Source: CAZRRV01 sp964406705 (GTDB lineage: Bacteria > Bacillota > Clostridia > Oscillospirales > Acutalibacteraceae). Taken from it: a DNA stretch of 10,009 nt. The stretch lies in NCBI GenBank assembly GCA_964406705.1, contig CAYOSS010000065.1:1-10009 (forward strand), written 5' to 3'. Position numbers and translations under genes: made by a program. Below, piece after piece: positions 5,831-10,009 of this stretch (position 1 is its first letter; each line of letters starts with the position of its first letter). The notes beneath the pieces were generated by a model, which was given only the letters and a program-made list of their open reading frames with translations, made no database searches and was not told the DNA's origin.

Positions 5831-6818
5831 ATGTCCGCTATATACGTGATAATCCCGGTTTACAACGTGAAGCCGTATTTGGCGGAGTGCCTCGACTCCG
5901 TTATGGCGCAGACTTATAAGAACATAGTCCCCATAGCGGTGGACGACGGCTCCACGGACGGGTGCGCCGAGTTACTGGACGACTACGCCGCCCGGCACCC
6001 CCGGTTACAGGTGGTTCACCAGGCGAACGGGGGGCTTTCGGCAGCCCGGAACACCGGGCTGGACCTCGCCTACGGCGAAATGGACCCCGCGGAGGACAAC
6101 TACATCGGCTTCGTGGATTCGGACGACTATATAGCCCCGGATATGTACGAGAAGCTGCTCGGCGCCCTCCGGCGCGACCGCGCGGACATAGCCTGCTGCG
6201 ACGTCACCCTCGTCGACGCGGCGGGGAAACGCACAGGATACGTACATAATAGGCTCGGACCCCCCCCCGTGGGAAAGCCACACTGTCCGCGAGCTTTTCA
6301 CCAAGCGGCTGATTGACACCGCGTGGAACAAGCTCTACTCCGCCGGGATCTTCCGGGGGCTTCGCTTTCCGCCGGGAAAAATGCAGGAGGACGCGTTGAT
6401 CCTCCCGGAAATCATCGAGCGGGCGGCTCTCTTCACCGCCGTGCCCGAGCCGCTCTACCGCTACCGGCAGCGCGGGGGCAGCATTATGTTAGGACCCCTT
6501 ACCCCGCGCAAATTTGACCGCGCCGAGGTCGAGGTGGTGCGGGCCCGCTACTTCGACCGCTGGGATATGCCCCGGCTGTACCGCGAGGCGGTCTGCGACG
6601 CGATAAAGTGGGTGTTCCGACTTCGCCGCAAGCTCGGCAAGGGCGACCCCGAGGTGGCAAGGCGGACCGCCGAACTGCGGGAGATGATACTGCCGCTCGC
6701 GGAGAAAATCCCCCGAAAGGGGCTGCCGCTTACCGACCGCGTGCTGCTGTACACATACGAACACTGCCCCCGGGTGTCGGAGTTCCTCTGGCTCCTCGCC
6801 CGAAGACACAAGGATTAG
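5831..6818 (+). CDS. Family 2 glycosyltransferase, frameshifted at a poly-C tract
   Basis: The N-terminal part is a GT-A glycosyltransferase of family 2, which transfers sugars from nucleotide sugars in surface-polysaccharide synthesis. It has IPVYNV (8-13), VDDGSTDG (37-44), NGGLSAARNTGL (66-77) and the metal-binding VDSDDY (95-100). The frame from ATG 5831 runs into a C tract (6260-6268, codon 144) and stops at about 6316 after unrelated residues. Family-like sequence resumes in the next frame right after the tract, with ELFTKR, WNKLYSAGIF and a C-terminal region running to TAG 6816-6818. Removing one C gives a continuous 328-residue protein, a normal length. As given, the gene is off. The ribosome site is weak (GGGGTG, 5821-5826). 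It precedes a second polysaccharide gene by 15 bases. Confidence 0.85.
6260..6268 (+). repeat. Poly-C tract (9 C) inside the GT2 gene
   Basis: Nine consecutive C at the exact point where the reading frame breaks. Eight C (or 11) would join the two halves in frame as PPPWESHTVREL. Such tracts slip during replication and act as on/off switches in surface-sugar genes of other bacteria. A homopolymer sequencing error is the alternative. Confidence 0.9.
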
Positions 6819-6833
6819 ACGGGAGAAACAGAT

Positions 6834-7836
6834 ATGGATTTTAGCCTTAACGAGCTGAAATTCGCGCCGCGGGCGTACACGAACTTCATACTCCGGCGCC
6901 TGCGCTGCAAAGGCCGCTTCGCGGGCGCGCCCGCCCGCCACTCCAAAGCATTCCACGTGGCGGGCCAGGAGTACCGCAACGAGCTCGTCTACGTCCTCTC
7001 GCGCAAGTACCGGGACGAGATAGCCGAGCTTAAATCCCGCTACGCCGGGGTCGACCCCCACGGTAACCCCAAAAGCCGCAACATATGGTTCTGCTGGCTG
7101 CAGGGAATAGATAATAATAGCAAATCCCCCCCCCCCCATTATTTTAGCCTGCCTTAACTCGCTGCGCCGGGTCTTCGGCGACAGGGTCACGGTGATCGAC
7201 GCGCGCAACTTCACCGACTACATAGAGCTGCCGGAGCCGATAGTTGACAAGTACAAAAGCGGGGTCATCTCCCCCGCGCTGTTCTCGGACCTGATACGGC
7301 TGCGACTGCTCAACCGCTACGGCGGCACCTGGATCGACGCGACCATCCTCTGCACCGCCGCCCCCGCGCCGTATATCGTGGAGGACAGCGAGTTTTTTAT
7401 ATACAGAACCGTCCATATGGACGCGTACAACAGCGCGACACGGATCGAAAGCTGGTTCATCTCCAGCGTCTCGGCGCACCCGCTGCTGCTGTTCACGCAA
7501 GAGCTGCTGGAAAAATATTGCCTGCGCTACTCCTTCGCGGCGGACTACCTGATTTTCTACGACTTCTTCGAGCTCGCCTGCGAAGCCTTCCCCGAGCTTT
7601 GGGGAGCCGCCTCCACGGACCCCCGCGCGAACGCCCTGCTGCTCCACGAGTCCTGGGGCAAGCCCTACACCCCGGAGCGGTTCGCCTACCTCACCTCAAA
7701 AAGCCCGTTCCACAAGCTCAGCTACCGCTATCTCCCAGAAAAGGACGACCCCGGCGACATCTACCACTACATTTTAAGGGCGTACGGAGGAACGGGCTCC
7801 GGTAACGCCGGCGCGCGGGCGCCCGCCAACCAATAA
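6834..7836 (+). CDS. Capsular polysaccharide synthesis glycosyltransferase (Caps_synth/GT32-like), frameshifted at a poly-C tract
   Basis: Residues of the first part include KSRNIWFCWLQGID, the usual N-terminal block of this family. After the break, the other frame gives IILACLNSLRRVFGDRV, IDARNF, and then SDLIRLRLLNRYGGTWIDATIL, the hallmark sugar-nucleotide block with its acidic residue in GGTWID. The two parts join across a C tract (7126-7137). Deleting one C gives one 333-residue protein, typical of the family. As given, the first frame ends at 7157 and the gene is off. Start is ATG 6834, with GGGAG (6821-6825) eight bases upstream; the stop is TAA 7834-7836. It lies just after the GT2 gene and probably shares its transcript, suggesting a small capsule or cell-wall glycan module. 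The acceptor and sugar are not predictable. Confidence 0.85.
7126..7137 (+). repeat. Poly-C tract (12 C) inside the Caps_synth gene
   Basis: Twelve consecutive C coincide with the frame break. Eleven C would read SPPPIILACLN in one frame. It is the longest homopolymer in the window, and the only other C or G run above seven is in the neighbouring glycosyltransferase. The preceding bases (about 7105-7125) are unusually AT-rich. Confidence 0.9.
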
Positions 7837-7859
7837 ACCGAAAGGAGCGTCCCCCGACG

Positions 7860-8819
7860 ATGTACAACGGCCCCGGAAAAGCGTCCTTAGCGCCGATGGC
7901 GGGGGTCGCGGGCCGGGGAATGAGGACGCTCTGCGTCCGGCAGGGAGCCGCCTTCTGCGTGGGGGAGCTCACAAGCGCGAAAGCCCTCGTCCTGGGCGAT
8001 AAAAAATCCCGCGAACTGCTGCTCTCGACGCCCGGAGAGCAGCCCTTCGGCTGCCAGCTGTTCGGCGGCGAGCCGGACATATTGGCCGAGGCCGCGAGGA
8101 TAGCCGGGGAATACTCCCCCCGCTTCATCGATATAAATATGGGCTGCCCCGCGCCGAAAATCACCCGGGAGGGGGCGGGCGCGGCCCTCGCGAGGGACCC
8201 GGAGGCGGTGGAACGGGCCGTGTCGGCCGTGGTTAAAGCGGTGAAGCTGCCCGTCACCGTGAAGATCCGCTCCGGCTGGGACGGCGCCCACATAAACGCC
8301 GTGGACGTGGCGAAAGCGGCGGAATACGCCGGGGCGGCGGCGGTCACGGTCCACGCGAGAACGAGGGCGCAGGGGTACGCTCCCCCGGTGGATTTAGCCG
8401 TCATAGCCGCGGTGAAACGCGCCGTTTCGGTTCCCGTCATAGCGAACGGGGACATACGCTCCGGCGGGGACGCGGCGCGGGTAATAGCCGCCACCGGCTG
8501 CGACCGGGTCGCGGTGGGAAGGGCCGCGATGGGCGACCCGTTCCTCTTCGCCCGGATTAACGCTTACTTAGCCGGGGAGGATCCCCCTCCCCCGCCGACC
8601 CTCCGGGAGCGCGTCGCCGCGCTGTTGGAGCAGACCGATATCGAGGCGGAGGCTCGCGGGGAAAGGGCGGCATACTTGGAAGCGAGGCGGCAGGCGGGAT
8701 ATTACCTGAAAGGGCTGCGCGGCTCGTCGGACCTGCGGGCGATGTGCTCGCGCATCTCGTGCCGGGAGGATCTTTTGGCGGTCTGCCGCGCGGCGCGGGA
8801 ACTCAACCCCGAGGCGTAA
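7860..8819 (+). CDS. dus: tRNA-dihydrouridine synthase
   Basis: This FMN-dependent enzyme reduces specific uridines in the D-loop of tRNAs with NADPH. The 319-residue TIM-barrel protein shows APMAGV (11-16), the catalytic cysteine C96 in NMGCPAPKI (93-101), K135 in VKIRSGW (134-140), H165 in VHARTRAQGY (164-173), ANGDI (195-199) and GRAAMGDPFLF (220-230). The pattern fits the bacterial DusB/NifR3 group, but the exact subtype, and so the target uridine, is not certain. The start ATG 7860 follows AAAGGAG (7841-7847) at a fairly wide 12-base spacing. The gene begins 23 bases after the Caps_synth stop and could be cotranscribed, though its role is housekeeping. The stop codon forms the loop of the terminator that ends the block. 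Confidence 0.94.
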   Translation: MYNGPGKASLAPMAGVAGRGMRTLCVRQGAAFCVGELTSAKALVLGDKKSRELLLSTPGEQPFGCQLFGGEPDILAEAARIAGEYSPRFIDINMGCPAPKITREGAGAALARDPEAVERAVSAVVKAVKLPVTVKIRSGWDGAHINAVDVAKAAEYAGAAAVTVHARTRAQGYAPPVDLAVIAAVKRAVSVPVIANGDIRSGGDAARVIAATGCDRVAVGRAAMGDPFLFARINAYLAGEDPPPPPTLRERVAALLEQTDIEAEARGERAAYLEARRQAGYYLKGLRGSSDLRAMCSRISCREDLLAVCRAARELNPEA

Positions 8820-8838
8820 CGCCCCGGGGGTCTTTTTT
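8807..8838 (+). terminator. Rho-independent terminator overlapping the dus stop codon
   Basis: CCCCGAGGCG (8807-8816) pairs with CGCCCCGGGG (8820-8829) in nine of ten positions (one A-C mismatch). The TAA stop codon (8817-8819) is the three-base loop. GTC and six T (8833-8838) follow. It is a strong canonical terminator and marks the end of the gene block. Confidence 0.92.
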
Positions 8839-9250
8839 GCCTGGGCGGCACCGGCTCTGCCCCGCTGCGGCGGGCTGCGATCGCCGCGCGGGGTAAATCG
8901 GAGGTGCCGGAAGCTTTGGCTCCGCCCGTCCCCGGAACCTCCTTCTCGCTTCGCGAAGTTAGCTTTCTAATTCTTCCCAGCTGGGCTGGGGAACGATGTC
9001 CGCTTTTCTTCTCTGCGCCGGAACGGTCCGCCTTCGTCGTCGCAAGTTCCATATCGCTCGTTTCCACGCTAAAGCGTGAAAAGCTCGCTCATTCCACTGC
9101 TCCTCCTCTCCCCACGACGCCTTACGGCGCCGCGGGGGCCCCTTATGAAAAGCGGACAGAAAAGAAGTTCAGCGCGCCGGCTTGCTCCAACGCCAAACAC
9201 TATGTGGTTTAGGGGTAGCCGCCACCTATACCGTTGCTCCTGTGCCTACG
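8839..9250. other. Non-coding intergenic DNA with hairpins
   Basis: No open frame here has a family-like sequence or a convincing ribosome site. It contains the minus-strand two-hairpin repeat (8941-9018). It also has a CACGC/GCGTG hairpin with a TAAA loop at about 9060-9080, a CGCC/GGCG hairpin with a TTAC loop at about 9119-9130, and a solitary direct repeat of ATGAAAAGCGGAC (9145-9157) matching 120-132. Confidence 0.6.
8941..9018 (-). repeat. Two-hairpin dispersed repeat, copy C (inverted)
   Basis: Read on the minus strand, it gives GCGCAGAGA (9018-9010), GAAAAGCGGAC (9008-8998), hairpin 1 CCCAGC/GCTGGG around CCA (8990-8976), an A-rich linker, then GCTAACTTCGCGAAGC and GAGAAGG. The second stem is weaker than in copies A and B. 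Similarity to copy A continues to about 8885 (GGGCGGAGCC and onward), so bases 1-115 and about 8885-8993 form a long imperfect inverted repeat around the whole gene block. Confidence 0.75.
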
Positions 9251-9254
9251 AGGG

Positions 9255-9440
9255 TAGCCCGGAGATCCCGCCAACGCCGGTTCGGAAGCCTCACCGTATT
9301 CATTCCCGCCTCGCAGAGTCGGATGCAAAAGGCTCGCAGGTTAGGGGAAGCTCGCCGATATCGTTTAGGGCCCGGCGCTTCAGGGGTAGCTTTTTGCTTG
9401 GTAGTTTGGGGTTAGCTCGCAGATATGCAGGGAACCTCCC
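9255..9440 (+). repeat. ~190-bp repeat family, copy 1 (forward)
   Basis: This shares with two downstream copies (reverse orientation) an order of blocks: GCCCGGAG, CCGCCAACGCCGG, a TTCATTC stretch, the invariant core GAGTCGGATGCAAAAGGCTC (9316-9335), GCTCGCCGATATCG, and a final GCTTTTTGC block. The part from 9283 to about 9360 is almost identical to the reverse complement of 9930-10009. It is non-coding as far as I can see. Confidence 0.8.
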
Positions 9441-9645
9441 TTCCCGTATGGGGCGAGCCGCCGTGCTCCTGGTGCGCAGAGCGGAACAGGAGCCCCCGGT
9501 ACCGGCGGGCTACCCCTCGCGCCGGCAGACCTCCGGGCTATTCGGGGAGGGGGCTGCCGGCCGTCACCGAACTATCCTGCGAACCACTGCGCCCCCCGGC
9601 AATGGGGGCTGCCTGCCGCCGCTGGGCTATCCCTCGCGCCGGTGA
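9441..9645. other. Spacer between repeat copies, with partial repeats
   Basis: No supported gene. GCTCCTG (9465-9471) and CAGGAGC (9487-9493) form a hairpin. A block starting ACCTCCGGGCT at 9529 resembles the beginning of the reverse repeat units at 9646 and 9836, and the preceding GGCTACCCCTCGCGCCGG (9508-9525) recurs at 9625-9642 with one change. It looks like eroded copies of the same repeat family. Confidence 0.5.
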
Positions 9646-9835
9646 ACCTCCGGGCTCTTCCGGCAGTGGCCCGCTGTACATCCGCGCGGCTCCCTGAACC
9701 GGCAGGCAAAAGCTATCCGGAAGCGCCGAGCCCAAATCGACAGTGGCGAGCCGCCCCCGAACCTGCGAGCCTTTTGCATCCGACTCTGCGGGCTACGAAT
9801 GAACACAGCAGGGTCCCGGAGCCGGCGTCGGCGGG
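9646..9835 (-). repeat. ~190-bp repeat family, copy 2 (reverse)
   Basis: A tandem unit with copy 3, 190-191 bases apart. Both begin in forward coordinates with ACCTCCGGGCTC (9646 and 9836), then CCCGC(T/C)GTACA, GAACCGGCAGGCAAA (9696 and 9887) and the invariant core, read on the minus strand (9767-9786). Copy 2 is the more diverged of the pair in its TTCATTC segment. Confidence 0.82.
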
Positions 9836-10009
9836 ACCTCCGGGCTCTCACCGATAGGGGCCCGCCGTACACCCGCGAGCCTTCCCGAACCGGCAGGCAA
9901 AGGCTACCCGGAAGCGGCATGCCCTAAACGATATCGGCGAGCCGCCCCGAACCGGCGAGCCTTTTGCATCCGACTCTGCGAGGCGGGAATGAATACGGTG
10001 AGGCTTCCG
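9836..10009 (-). repeat. ~190-bp repeat family, copy 3 (reverse, runs off the window)
   Basis: The second tandem unit, with the invariant core on the minus strand at 9957-9976. From about 9894 to the window end it is the near-exact inverse of copy 1 (9283-9390). The unit is incomplete at base 10009, so the array may continue beyond the window. Confidence 0.82.

Noticed and set aside
5831..6818. Programmed ribosomal frameshift at the C tract instead of phase variation
   Set aside because: A run of C is not a typical bacterial slippery heptamer, and no internal Shine-Dalgarno or downstream pseudoknot is apparent; slippage in DNA or a sequencing error fits better. It is not excluded formally.
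9076..9920. Several open frames in the right-hand repeat region, both strands
   Set aside because: Arg/Pro-rich products with no family motifs, overlapping repeats and one another, and without convincing ribosome sites; open frames are expected by chance at this GC content.

Overview
The window looks like part of a draft scaffold from a GC-rich member of the Clostridia (low-GC relatives excluded), most plausibly an Oscillospiraceae-like gut or rumen Firmicute. That placement is an inference from the gene order aroC-pheA-aroE/aroK-aroQ, strong AGGAG ribosome sites, TTG starts, and GC-rich codon use that still keeps ATA, TTA and AAA codons. Every gene I can support is on the + strand. A run of exactly 100 N (1214-1313) marks a scaffold gap.

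Layout: (1) 1-243 is non-coding and holds two copies of a two-hairpin repeat. (2) 244-4797 is an aromatic amino acid block: chorismate synthase (aroC, interrupted by the gap), a 205-bp duplication of its 3' end, an array of ~49-bp hairpin repeats, then tightly overlapping pheA (P-protein), an aroE-aroK fusion, and aroQ. Together these supply dehydroquinate to shikimate-3-phosphate, EPSP to chorismate, and chorismate to phenylpyruvate. DAHP synthase, dehydroquinate synthase and EPSP synthase are not in the window. (3) 4797-5549 is a single-pass membrane protein of unknown function that overlaps the aroQ stop codon. (4) 5559-5812 holds a 35-bp hairpin array, a tRNA-Arg(CCG) and a terminator. (5) 5831-7836 holds two surface-polysaccharide glycosyltransferase genes. 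Each is broken at a poly-C tract (9 and 12 C) carrying one base too many for the reading frame. (6) 7860-8819 is a tRNA-dihydrouridine synthase whose stop codon lies inside a strong terminator. (7) 8839-10009 is repeat-rich DNA with no credible gene.

The two most interesting signals are these. First, both adjacent glycosyltransferases are switched off by one surplus C in a long C tract, as expected for phase-variable surface genes (sequencing error remains an alternative). Second, the intergenic DNA carries several independent repeat families, three of which keep hairpins through compensatory changes (49-bp array, 35-bp array, and a dispersed two-hairpin element that brackets the gene block in inverted orientation).
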